A stretch of 64,000 nt of DNA, from NCBI GenBank assembly GCA_902381685.1, contig LR698958.1:1179672-1243671 (forward strand). Direction: 5' to 3'. Within the stretch, counting starts at the first letter, position 1; each line of letters opens with the position of its first letter. The notes below the pieces were generated by a model. The model made no database searches. It was given only the letters and a program-made list of their open reading frames with translations, and was not told the origin of the DNA. Of this stretch, positions 27,325-35,379 are shown in pieces. This DNA comes from Lachnospiraceae bacterium (GTDB lineage Bacteria; Bacillota; Clostridia; Lachnospirales; Lachnospiraceae). Both the position numbers and the translations under genes were made by a program.

Positions 27325-28290
27325 TTACGCCTGTCCATTGGAGAATAAAATGTTGAGCGCCTCGGAAATCGTATAACTGATTCTTTTTATCGTATCATCT
27401 ATATCTTTTGGCGTAACAAACATACCGTTTAAATGGGGAGAAATCAGTTCCTGTATCAATTCATATTTTTCTGCCGCATTGTACCCCTGCAAGACAACAC
27501 CTACTCCCCTTAACATTTCTGAACTTTCCAAAGCCGTCAGGAAATTTTCCATTGTATCATTGACAATCGTCGCTGCGTCCACAACAGTAGGCACACCGAT
27601 AGCGATAACCGGAATACCTAATGTCTCCTGCGTAATTCCTCCTCTGTGATTACCAACGCCTGAACCCGGGTGGATTCCCGTATCTGCCACCTGTATTGTC
27701 CGGTTCAGTCTTTTTGTACTTCGCGCCGCCAAAGCATCGACCGCAATAATAAAATCCGGCTTCGTCTCCTTTACAATCCCGTTTACAACCTCCACCGTCT
27801 CCATTCCCGTCTGCCCCATCACACCGGGAACAATGGCACTCACCTGATTTACATTCTCCTCACCCATTGCATACTTGCCATATTCCCTGATTATATGACG
27901 TGTCACTATAAGATTATCAACGACATACGGACCTAGTGCATCAGGTGTTACTTCCCTGTTTCCAAGACCGATAACAAGCACGTCGTACTCTTTCTTTTTC
28001 TCTTTTATCAGTTCGCATACAATTTTTGCCAGTTCCCCGGAAATTTCTCTGTGATAATCTTCATCGGGGATCATCAGATTTGGGGCTTCCAATGTAATAT
28101 ATGTCCCCACAGGCTTACCCATTGTTTTTGCCCCGTTTTCTGTTTCAATAATCACTTTCGTTATCTTGATTTCCCTCTCCTCATCGTATTCCTCTTCCAG
28201 CACAACGCCCTGCACCTCTACATTGTCAGACTCAAATCTCTCCTTCTGTTCCAACGCCAAGTCTGTCCTAATACTATACTTCTCAATCAT
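27325..28290 (-). CDS. gpr: Germination protease GPR
   Basis: Aspartic-like endoprotease (family A25) that degrades small acid-soluble spore proteins at germination. SIRTDLALEQKERF near the N-terminus matches the GPR propeptide cleavage region; LVIGLGNREVTPDALGPYV and DALAARSTKRLNRTIQ are diagnostic. I chose ATG 28290 (AGAGGT 5 nt upstream, 321 aa); the open frame extends 25 codons upstream, but that would overlap the candidate -10 of the promoter. Made in the forespore. Confidence 0.95.
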   Translation of the reverse strand: MIEKYSIRTDLALEQKERFESDNVEVQGVVLEEEYDEEREIKITKVIIETENGAKTMGKPVGTYITLEAPNLMIPDEDYHREISGELAKIVCELIKEKKKEYDVLVIGLGNREVTPDALGPYVVDNLIVTRHIIREYGKYAMGEENVNQVSAIVPGVMGQTGMETVEVVNGIVKETKPDFIIAVDALAARSTKRLNRTIQVADTGIHPGSGVGNHRGGITQETLGIPVIAIGVPTVVDAATIVNDTMENFLTALESSEMLRGVGVVLQGYNAAEKYELIQELISPHLNGMFVTPKDIDDTIKRISYTISEALNILFSNGQA

Positions 28291-28325
28291 TCCATACCTC
28301 TTTTCTTTCTTTTTTTGCCTTTTGT

Positions 28326-28357
28326 TCATATGTTTTACATTTTTTTCGGAAATATGT
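28326..28357 (-). promoter_or_regulatory. Candidate forespore (sigma-G/F) promoter of gpr
   Basis: Minus strand ACATATT, 18-bp spacer, CATATGA, close to the sigma-G consensus (GHATRWT / CATNHTA) with one mismatch in each box. In Bacillus gpr is read by sigma-F and sigma-G. The match is by eye. Confidence 0.5.
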
Positions 28358-28358
28358 A

Positions 28359-28387
28359 TTGACAACCACTGTTAATTAGCCTACAAT
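28359..28387 (+). promoter_or_regulatory. Sigma-A promoter of rpsT
   Basis: TTGACA, 17-bp spacer, TACAAT. One base separates its -35 from the divergent gpr promoter candidate. Confidence 0.88.
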
Positions 28388-28398
28388 GAACGAGTATG

Positions 28399-28434
28399 TT
28401 TCATTAGAACGTTCCGTGTCCGGCTCTAATGAAA
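28399..28434 (+). promoter_or_regulatory. rpsT leader hairpin
   Basis: TTTCATTAGA and TCTAATGAAA form a perfect 10-bp stem enclosing 16 nt in which CCG/CGG can pair around a TGTC loop. It lies just after the expected transcription start and ~25 nt before the ribosome site. A candidate autoregulatory S20 site; no class assigned. Confidence 0.6.
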
Positions 28435-28472
28435 AGATAATTGAAAATTCACATAATTTGGAGGTGTTCAGA

Positions 28473-28736
28473 TTGGCTAATATTAAATCTGCTAAAAAAA
28501 GAATCTTAGTAAACGAAACAAGAGCTGCTAGAAATAAAGCAATCAAATCTAAAGTAAAAACTTGCGTGAAAAAAGTTGAGGCTGCTGTTGCTGCTAACGA
28601 CAAAACAGTTGCTGCTGAAGCATTAAGAGTTGCTATCGTTGAAATTAACAAAGCAGCAAGCAAAGGTGTTTATCACAAAAACACTGCTGCAAGAAAAGTT
28701 TCTCGTTTAACAAAAGCAGTTAACGGAATCGCTTAA
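28473..28736 (+). CDS. rpsT: 30S ribosomal protein S20
   Basis: 87 aa, Lys/Ala-rich helical S20: (M)ANIKSAKKRILVNET at the N-terminus and SRLTKAVNGIA at the C-terminus. The start is a TTG preceded by GGAGGTGTTCAGA; an ATG 87 nt upstream in frame overlaps the -10 box and cannot be used. E. coli rpsT also begins with UUG and is autogenously controlled. Divergent from gpr, a conserved Firmicutes arrangement. Confidence 0.97.
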   Translation: MANIKSAKKRILVNETRAARNKAIKSKVKTCVKKVEAAVAANDKTVAAEALRVAIVEINKAASKGVYHKNTAARKVSRLTKAVNGIA

Positions 28737-28757
28737 TCAATTAATATGATAAATATA

Positions 28758-28790
28758 AAACAACCATGCCGTCAGTGGTTGTTTTTTATT
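28758..28790 (+). terminator. rpsT terminator
   Basis: AAACAACCA / TGGTTGTTT, a perfect 9-bp stem with a 9-nt loop, ending in a run of T (TTTTTTATTT). Confidence 0.9.
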
Positions 28791-28807
28791 TGCCTTATTT
28801 GCCATTT

Positions 28808-29083
28808 GGGGACGTAGTAAACTTCAAAAACACCCCGTCCCGAATTGCATTTCACTGTGTCCCAAATCGGAAAATGCCCTGTCCCTTTTTACAACTAAAT
28901 GAAAAAAGCCTTTAAAACCGTATGTTTTATTAAATATCAGCAAACGTTCTTTAAATATTTTAAAAAATCAAATAAGAAATAACGTATTTATAGGCTTTTA
29001 GCATGGTATAAAAGTAAAATTTTTCTATTTTTAAGCAAAAAGGGACAGGGTGTTTCTCAAAAAGGGACGGGGTAAAACTAAAA
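28808..29083. repeat. Nested inverted-repeat region, left part of a palindromic repeat locus
   Basis: No gene is seen between the rpsT terminator and the insertion sequence. Instead nested inverted repeats occur: ACCCCGTCCC (28832) with GGGACGGGGT (29064), CCCTGTCCCTTTTT (28877) with AAAAAGGGACAGGG (29037), and AAAAGCCT (28904) with AGGCTTTT (28992). The region opens with GGGGACGTAGTAAA, a motif shared with hairpins at 30534-30574 and 62963-63037. It may be a degenerate non-autonomous element or a large RNA hairpin. Confidence 0.7.
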
Positions 29084-29163
29084 GGCTCTAAAATAAATGT
29101 TGGGGTGGATGATTTTAAATTAATCATCTATCCCAGCATTTTTCATTTATAATAAAAAGAAAA

Positions 29164-29202
29164 ACCTCCCAGTGCCAGTCATCACACAAACCACTAGGAG
29201 GT
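29164..29202 (+). promoter_or_regulatory. Hairpin masking the transposase ribosome site
   Basis: ACCTCC and AGTG (29164-29174) pair with CACT and GGAGGT (29192-29202) around a 17-nt loop, with one C/A mismatch. The right arm contains the GGAGG ribosome site of the transposase, so translation should be reduced when the stem forms. Confidence 0.65.
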
Positions 29203-29211
29203 GCACATATT

Positions 29212-30390
29212 ATGCATAGTCATTATACCAACAAACTTTTAAATATTGAAGATGTAATTATCAAAAAAATTCATCACGCCGATACTTTTTTGAAAATCTA
29301 TTTAGAAACCAACCCTCATGAACAGGTCTGTCCTTGCTGTGGTTCCACTACAAAACGTATTCATGATTACCGTTATCAAACTATTAAGGATTTACCTTTT
29401 CAGTTGAAACATTGCTATCTCGTTCTTCGCAAAAGGCGGTATGTATGCAAATGTGGAAAACGGTTCTATGAAAGCTATTCTTTCCTTCCTCGATACTTCC
29501 AGAGAACTGCAAGACTGACTGCTTTTATTGCTACTTCTCTGCATAACTCTCAAAGCATCAAGGAGACTGCAAGACAGGCTAATATTTCTACTGCCACTGT
29601 TGGAAGGGTTTTAAATACGATCGCTTACTCCAGAAGAAAGTTTTCCACTTCCATATCTATTGATGAGTTCCGTGGAAATGCTTCCACCGGTAAATTCCAA
29701 TGTATTCTGGTTGATCCGGTAAAGCATAAGGTTCTAGACATTCTTCCTGACAGGCAATATAGTCATTTGGTGTCTTACTTTTCTTCTATTCCTAAGGATG
29801 AAAGACATCGAGTAAAACACTTTGTTTGTGATATGTGGAAACCATACATAGAGCTGGCGTATTCTTACTTTCCGAATGCCGAAGTCATTATTGATAAATA
29901 TCACTTCATTAGACAAACCACTTGGGCTATCGAAGGAGTACGTAAAAGATTGCAAAAAACAATGCCTGCACGTCTTAGAAAATATTACAAACGAAGCAGA
30001 ACACTGATCTTAAGCAGATATAATAAACTCAAAGACGAGAATAAGGCAGCCTGTGATTTGATGCTTCTATATAACGATGACCTGCGAAGAGCTCATTATT
30101 TAAAAGAAAAATTTTATGAACTCTGTCAGAATACTAAGTATTCCGAACAGCGAAAAGACTTCTTCGATTGGATTAAAATGGCCGAATCTTCTGGATTAAA
30201 TGAATTTGAGAAAGTCGCCAAAACCTATCGTGCATGGTCTAAAGAAATCCTAAATGCTTTTAAATATGCACATATCACAAATGGTCCAACCGAAGGTTTC
30301 AATAATAAAATAAAAGTTCTGAAACGAACCTCATACGGTATCAGAAATTTCCAACATCTCAGAACTCGCATTTTTCTTATAACCGATTAA
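29212..30390 (+). CDS. ISL3-family transposase
   Basis: 392 aa. N-terminal zinc finger CPCCG...CKCGK (residues ~41-85), a helix-turn-helix region (SIKETARQANISTATVGRVL near 115), and a DDE catalytic domain: Asp in ISIDEFRG (~147), Asp in VKHFVCDMW (~208), Glu in GPTEGFNNKIKVLKR (~363), ending YGIRNFQHLRTRI as in the family. The frame is complete, so the enzyme is probably functional. Confidence 0.93.
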   Translation: MHSHYTNKLLNIEDVIIKKIHHADTFLKIYLETNPHEQVCPCCGSTTKRIHDYRYQTIKDLPFQLKHCYLVLRKRRYVCKCGKRFYESYSFLPRYFQRTARLTAFIATSLHNSQSIKETARQANISTATVGRVLNTIAYSRRKFSTSISIDEFRGNASTGKFQCILVDPVKHKVLDILPDRQYSHLVSYFSSIPKDERHRVKHFVCDMWKPYIELAYSYFPNAEVIIDKYHFIRQTTWAIEGVRKRLQKTMPARLRKYYKRSRTLILSRYNKLKDENKAACDLMLLYNDDLRRAHYLKEKFYELCQNTKYSEQRKDFFDWIKMAESSGLNEFEKVAKTYRAWSKEILNAFKYAHITNGPTEGFNNKIKVLKRTSYGIRNFQHLRTRIFLITD

Positions 30391-30533
30391 TTTTAATAGA
30401 CTGGCACTTGAAGGTTTGTTTGCCATGCAATAAAACAGGTTCTACTACATGGCAACACTAAAATACCTTTAAACACAACAATGGAGCGGGATTTTTAAAA
30501 TCCCACCCCAACTATTGACTTAGAACCAACTAA

Positions 30534-30574
30534 AAACGGGACGTAGTGAATTCAAAATTCACTACGTCCCGTTT
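30534..30574. terminator. Palindromic terminator-like repeat downstream of helD
   Basis: A perfect 19-bp stem with a 3-nt loop (arms 30534-30552 and 30556-30574) centred on GGGACGTAGTGAATT. Its right arm reaches the helD stop codon. It carries A/T flanks on both strands. Member of the GGGACGTAGT palindrome family. Confidence 0.8.
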
Positions 30575-32598
30575 CACATTTCCATCATATAAAGTTCATG
30601 TAACGCTCTCGTCGCACAAATATATTTTCCCTGCTTTCCTTTTTCTTCATTCCATTTTGAAGAAATTCCGAATACGCAGTCAAACTCCAGACCTTTCGCC
30701 ATATAAAATGTTGTAACAGTGACTCCCTTTTGAAAGTGCATACTATCTCTGTCCAAATATGAAGCCTGCATCCCTCTTTCCTGCAACTGCCGGTAAAACT
30801 CTTCTGCCTCTTTTTCTGTCATCGTAATAATCGCTATTGTTTCGTACTTCTCTCCCACTTCTTTTATTTTGTTGACAACAAAATCTATCGCTTCCTTTTT
30901 ATCAGTTTTTCGCTCCTCCACCGCTTTACCATGACGTTCAAATAGTTCCATATCCGTATTTGCTGTAATGGAATTTGCGTACTGAGCAATCTCCACTGTA
31001 TTCCGATAACTTTTATTCATTACGATTTTTCGTATGTCTTTTCCCAATATTTTCGGCAGGAATGTCAGCACATCTCTTTCTGTCGTATCGATAGTCTGTT
31101 GCTTGTCTCCCAAAATTGTCATCTTACATGAAAATAAATAGTCCAAGATTACATACTGCAAATAGGAATAATCCTGCATCTCATCGATAACCAAATGTTT
31201 TATCTGCTTATGCTTCTTTCCGCCTTCCAAACGATACTTTAAATATAACATAGGAAATACATCTTCGTACTGCAACTGTCTTTTTTCATATTGGACTGTC
31301 GGAAGAAGCGGATACCCCATCTCTTCCAATAACCAATTATAAATTTTATAGACATCTCTTGTGACATACATTTTCATAAATCGGCTTGAAAGGCATTCCT
31401 TCTCTTCTTCTGATAAATCTCTTCCACGCAAAGTTTCCCATGCGTCCACAAAGTATTCCTGCACCGCTCCCATACGAGCCAGCAGCGGTATTTCCTGAAA
31501 CTTATAATAGAATAAATCTATAATTTCCTGTTCCGTAAGTTTCATTCCTTTAAATTCCACCTCAGTGAAATCCATCAGTTCATCTTCCAACTGTGCCAAA
31601 AAACCTTCCGCCATACCAACAAATTCCGCAGACTGTTTTGTTCTGTATCTCTCTTCCTGTTCTTTGTCGTCTTCACGCAGTTGACGCTCGATCTGATGGT
31701 ATCTGTCCTCGCAATCCGAAACAATCTCCTGTAATTCTTTATAGGCAAATAAATCAAAACTCATTTCCTGTATGTTTTCCTCGTTGAGTTCAGGAAGAAT
31801 ATGAGAAATATAATCGGCAAAAACACCATTCGGAGAGAGAATAAGCACATTCGCCGAGCGCAGATTTTTCCTGTCATGGTAGAGAAGATACGCTATGCGA
31901 TGCAGTGCTACCGATGTCTTCCCGCTCCCCGCAACTCCCTGAATGACAAGTATTTTATCTCTTGTATTTCGTATAATTTCATTCTGTTCCTTCTGAATTG
32001 TCCGTACGATGTTTTTCAACTGCACGTCTCCATTACTTCCCAATTCCTGCTGTAAGATATCATCATCAATCTTCATGTCACTCTCAAAACCGTACAGCAT
32101 TTTTCTGTTTTTAATTTTATACTGCCATTTCGAACAGATTTCTCCTTCCATTCTTCCTGCCGGGGCTTCGTATGACGCCTCCCCCTTATCGTAGTCATAA
32201 AAAAGACTGCTCACAGGCGCTCTCCAATCATAAATCAGAGGCATTGTCCCCGCGGTTTCCGCAAAATTTCCAATTCCGATATAGAAAACCTCTGCTTCCT
32301 CTTCATCTTCATATCGAAAATCCACTCTTGCAAAAAACGGAGAATCTTTCATTTTTTCAAAACGATATTTTAATTGAATCTTTTCATGGTTTGCATCTGC
32401 CTGACGAAAAAGAGCCTGCTGATTATCATAATTCTCATATCCGTATTCGTCCATCTCAGTGTAATTTTCCCAGTAATATGTGTGCATATTTTCAATTTCT
32501 TTCTGCCCTTTTTCGATGCCTTCTTCCAACTGTCTGATTCGTGTATTTAGTTTTTCCGTAATTTCTTTTAAAAAAATTGTTCCATCTAACTTTTCCAA
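30574..32598 (-). CDS. helD: HelD-like RNA polymerase recycling ATPase / UvrD-Rep helicase
   Basis: 674 aa SF1 helicase-like protein. An N-terminal coiled-coil arm (~1-60), Walker A GVAGSGKTSVALHR near 217, Walker B/DEXX HLVIDEMQDYSYLQY near 470, motif III LGDKQQTID and motif VI region VTVTTFYMAKGLEFDCVFG. HelD enters the RNA polymerase channels and releases stalled complexes. Start is TTG immediately after the abcF stop (TAATTG), with GGAG upstream. It forms a two-gene unit with the ABC-F gene. Confidence 0.85.
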   Translation of the reverse strand: MEKLDGTIFLKEITEKLNTRIRQLEEGIEKGQKEIENMHTYYWENYTEMDEYGYENYDNQQALFRQADANHEKIQLKYRFEKMKDSPFFARVDFRYEDEEEAEVFYIGIGNFAETAGTMPLIYDWRAPVSSLFYDYDKGEASYEAPAGRMEGEICSKWQYKIKNRKMLYGFESDMKIDDDILQQELGSNGDVQLKNIVRTIQKEQNEIIRNTRDKILVIQGVAGSGKTSVALHRIAYLLYHDRKNLRSANVLILSPNGVFADYISHILPELNEENIQEMSFDLFAYKELQEIVSDCEDRYHQIERQLREDDKEQEERYRTKQSAEFVGMAEGFLAQLEDELMDFTEVEFKGMKLTEQEIIDLFYYKFQEIPLLARMGAVQEYFVDAWETLRGRDLSEEEKECLSSRFMKMYVTRDVYKIYNWLLEEMGYPLLPTVQYEKRQLQYEDVFPMLYLKYRLEGGKKHKQIKHLVIDEMQDYSYLQYVILDYLFSCKMTILGDKQQTIDTTERDVLTFLPKILGKDIRKIVMNKSYRNTVEIAQYANSITANTDMELFERHGKAVEERKTDKKEAIDFVVNKIKEVGEKYETIAIITMTEKEAEEFYRQLQERGMQASYLDRDSMHFQKGVTVTTFYMAKGLEFDCVFGISSKWNEEKGKQGKYICATRALHELYMMEM

Positions 32599-34392
32599 TT
32601 AATTTTTCTGCTCCTTTATTTTTTCTGCCAAATCATTCAAGTACACCCAGCGTTCCATTTTTTCTTCCAGCAACATTTCTTTCTCTTCTTTCTGTTTTGT
32701 AAGTTCAGAAAGTTTAGCTGAGTTCGTTGCATTTTTCATCATTTCATCGTCTATATTTTCAAGTTCTTCTTCCAGTTTTGCAATATCGTCATCTATCGTC
32801 TCATATTCTTTCTGCTCTTTGTATGAAAACTTTAATTTCTTCTCCCGGTTCTGTTTCCAGTCATTTTTTACAGACACTTTCTTCTCTTTATCTTCTGTTT
32901 CTGCTGTCTCTCTCTTCTTTTTTGCCTCAACATAATCTGTGTAACCACCCTCGTACTGTTGTAGATGTCCATTTCCGTCAAACTCAAAAATGCGGTCAAC
33001 TACATTATCAAGAAAATATCTGTCGTGGGAAACCGTGATAACAATTCCCTGGAAAGAGTTAAGATAGTCTTCTAAAATCGTCATGGTCGGAATATCTATA
33101 TCGTTGTTTGCCTCGTCGAAAATAAGTACGTTCGGCGCAGATTGTAAAATGCCGAGAAGATACAGCCTTTTCTTCTCCCCACCGGACAACTTTTCTATCG
33201 GTGCATACTGCATATCCGGTGTAAATAAGAAACGCTCCAGCATCTGTGACGCCGTAATTTTTCCTTCCCTTGTAGGAATATATTCGGCTATATCTTTTAC
33301 ATAGTCAATGACTTTCTGCTTCGTATCCATATTTGGTACTTCCTGTGCGAAATAACCTATTTTAATCGTTTCTCCAACCTCCACTTCTCCCTCATCTGCT
33401 TCGATTACACCTGCAATAATTTTAAGAAGAGTTGATTTTCCACAGCCGTTTGAGCCTACAATTCCAACGTTCTGATTTTTCAATGCGATATAACTGAAAT
33501 TGTCAATCAGTTTTTTATCCCCGTAACTTTTGCTGACATAACGAAGTTCTATTGTCTTTTTGCCCATTCGTGTCTCCACCGAATCAATCTGGGCAACCTG
33601 TTCCTGAACAGGAGCGTTCTTTCCCTTCAACACTTCTAAACGTTCCAGTCTCGCCTTCTGTTTTGTTGTTCGCGCCCGGCACCCTCTCTTTGCCCACTCC
33701 AATTCCATACGAAGTACACTCTGTCTTTTTCTCTCTGAGGCCAGTTCCATTTCCTCTCTCTGCGCCTTCAATTCCAAAAACTGCGAATAATTCGCCTCAT
33801 AAGCGTACAGTTTTCCTCTGCTGATTTCCAAAATCTTATTTGTAACTTTATCCAAAAAATATCTGTCGTGAGTTACCATAACGACAACTCCCTTATATTT
33901 CCGCAAATAGTCTTCCAGCCATGCAATCATGTCGCTATCCAAATGGTTCGTAGGTTCATCAAGCAAAAGTACTTCAAATGAGGAAGTCATCGTCTTTGCC
34001 AGAGCAACTTTCTTCTTCTGTCCTCCCGAAAGATGTTCTATCTTTTGGTCGAAATCCGTAATCCCCAATTTTGTCAGCGCACTTTTCACTTCACTTTTGG
34101 CTGTCCAGTCGTTTTCCCTGATTCCCTCATTTGCATAAGAAAGTACGGTCGCATCTTCCGGAAACGCAGGTGATTGAGGCAGATAAGCAATTCGTATACC
34201 GTTCTGCTTTATAATTTGTCCTGCGTCCGCTTCTTCCGTGCCTGCAATCAGTTTTAAAAGCGTTGTTTTTCCCGTCCCGTTAATACCGATTACACCGATT
34301 TTCTCCCCTTCCTGTATTCCACAGGAAACATCATCGAAAATAACTTTCTCTCCAAATATTTTACTAATATGTTCAATATTTAATATGTTCAT
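32599..34392 (-). CDS. ABC-F family ATP-binding protein
   Basis: 597 aa with two ABC domains and no membrane part: Walker A GINGTGKTTLLKL (~36) and GSNGCGKSTLLKI (~316), signatures LSGGQKKKVALA and LSGGEKKRLYLL, linker helices between them, and a C-terminal coiled coil (~520-597). ABC-F proteins act on the ribosome, some conferring antibiotic protection, others (Uup, EttA, YdiF types) with housekeeping roles. The second Walker B region reads FDEANNDIDIPTM instead of the usual DEPTNDLD, keeping the catalytic Glu. No resistance phenotype can be assigned. Confidence 0.9.
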   Translation of the reverse strand: MNILNIEHISKIFGEKVIFDDVSCGIQEGEKIGVIGINGTGKTTLLKLIAGTEEADAGQIIKQNGIRIAYLPQSPAFPEDATVLSYANEGIRENDWTAKSEVKSALTKLGITDFDQKIEHLSGGQKKKVALAKTMTSSFEVLLLDEPTNHLDSDMIAWLEDYLRKYKGVVVMVTHDRYFLDKVTNKILEISRGKLYAYEANYSQFLELKAQREEMELASERKRQSVLRMELEWAKRGCRARTTKQKARLERLEVLKGKNAPVQEQVAQIDSVETRMGKKTIELRYVSKSYGDKKLIDNFSYIALKNQNVGIVGSNGCGKSTLLKIIAGVIEADEGEVEVGETIKIGYFAQEVPNMDTKQKVIDYVKDIAEYIPTREGKITASQMLERFLFTPDMQYAPIEKLSGGEKKRLYLLGILQSAPNVLIFDEANNDIDIPTMTILEDYLNSFQGIVITVSHDRYFLDNVVDRIFEFDGNGHLQQYEGGYTDYVEAKKKRETAETEDKEKKVSVKNDWKQNREKKLKFSYKEQKEYETIDDDIAKLEEELENIDDEMMKNATNSAKLSELTKQKEEKEMLLEEKMERWVYLNDLAEKIKEQKN

Positions 34393-34451
34393 GTATACTT
34401 AACTCCTGTTTTTGTTCTTTTTTATTTATCTGTAGGAAGTTTTATTATAAC

Positions 34452-34481
34452 ACAAAAAAGAACCCTGTACACAGGATTCTT
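34452..34481 (-). terminator. Terminator of HAD phosphatase gene
   Basis: AGAACCCTGT / ACAGGATTCT, a ~9-bp stem with one mismatch and a very short loop, followed on the minus strand by TTTTTTGTG. Confidence 0.8.
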
Positions 34482-34499
34482 CTTTCACAAACAGTGCCA

Positions 34500-35306
34500 T
34501 TATAACAAATATTCATTTATAACTTTCGCCACCCCATTGTCATCATGGCTGCTCGTAATTATTTTAGCAATTCTTTTCACTTCTTCATTGGCATTTCCCA
34601 TAGCAACCGGACAACCCACAATTTTCAACATGGAGCAATCATTTGCATTATCTCCAATAGCCATAACCTGCTCTAACGGAATGCCCAAAGAGTGGCACAA
34701 ATAATTTAGCGCCTTCCCCTTATTCGCCTCCTCATCTGTAATTTCTATATAATTACTGCTGGAATAGGCAATCTCCAAACCGGGAAGTTCTCTTAATTGT
34801 TCATTCATTGTCTGCAACTTCTCCCGATTCCCCGAAAAAATCTGGAGTTTCTCCAATGGTTTTTTATTATTCTTTACCCATTTTTCCAAGTTGATTATAG
34901 GACTGTGTGTTTTGAAATCCCTATGATATGCCACACGGCGATAGAGCATCTGTAAAACACGGTTATCATAGCACCTTCCCTCGCTGTGAAACGCCAGTCC
35001 TACATGAAAGTTTTTGCAAACATTCCATATATCCAAAACACTTTTCGTTGAAATCAACTTTCTGTACAATACTTTCTTGGCTTTCATATCATATATTTTA
35101 GCCCCATTAGATGAAATCACATAACGGATTCCTTCCAGAGTTCTCAACTTTGCAGGTAATCCCTCCAGACATCTTCCTGTCACAACAGCCACGGTGATTC
35201 CCTGTTCCATTGCCTTTTTCAACGCCTGCTGAGTAACAGTGGTCATTTTATGATGACTATTTACCATTGTCTCATCAATATCTACTGCCAATAATTTTAT
35301 ATCCAT
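34500..35306 (-). CDS. Cof-type HAD-IIB family phosphatase
   Basis: 268 aa. HAD motif I LAVDIDETMVN (residues 6-16) contains the nucleophile Asp pair, motif II is VVTGR near 41, motif III Lys is in NKGKALNYL (~195), motif IV GDNANDCSM (~218). Cof-type enzymes dephosphorylate sugar phosphates or cofactors; substrate not predictable. Has its own promoter overlapping the end of the racemase gene, so it is probably not part of the van cluster. Confidence 0.88.
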   Translation of the reverse strand: MDIKLLAVDIDETMVNSHHKMTTVTQQALKKAMEQGITVAVVTGRCLEGLPAKLRTLEGIRYVISSNGAKIYDMKAKKVLYRKLISTKSVLDIWNVCKNFHVGLAFHSEGRCYDNRVLQMLYRRVAYHRDFKTHSPIINLEKWVKNNKKPLEKLQIFSGNREKLQTMNEQLRELPGLEIAYSSSNYIEITDEEANKGKALNYLCHSLGIPLEQVMAIGDNANDCSMLKIVGCPVAMGNANEEVKRIAKIITSSHDDNGVAKVINEYLL

Positions 35307-35350
35307 ATATATATATGCCTTCTTTTCTATGATTGTAATTTATGAACCTA

Positions 35351-35379
35351 ATTATATCCCATATATATTTCTTATACAA
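35351..35379 (-). promoter_or_regulatory. Sigma-A promoter of HAD gene
   Basis: Minus strand TTGTAT, 17-bp spacer, TATAAT; the -35 overlaps the racemase stop codon. No clear terminator separates it from the van cluster. Confidence 0.7.

Larger units (their letters stand above)
29084..30527 (+). mobile_element. ISL3-family insertion sequence, complete
   Basis: 1,444 bp. Terminal inverted repeats of 25 bp (29084-29108 and 30503-30527), starting GGCTCTAA and GGTTCTAA and both ending GTTGGGGTGG, match at 19 of 25 positions. The element is flanked by a perfect 8-bp direct repeat AACTAAAA (29076-29083 and 30528-30535), the size expected for ISL3. A further 10-bp subterminal inverted repeat AGTGCCAGTC (29171) / GACTGGCACT (30399) brackets the transposase gene. 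Both ends also carry short palindromes (GATGATT/AATCATC; GGGATTTT/AAAATCCC). It looks intact and recently inserted. Confidence 0.93.

Noticed and set aside
32599..34392. Named antibiotic-resistance ABC-F (msr/vga/lsa/optrA type)
   Set aside because: The protein has a C-terminal coiled coil and no long antibiotic-resistance-type interdomain loop that I can recognise; calling resistance from sequence alone would be unsupported.
34500..35306. HAD phosphatase as part of the van cluster
   Set aside because: It has its own promoter overlapping the racemase stop and no known role in van systems.
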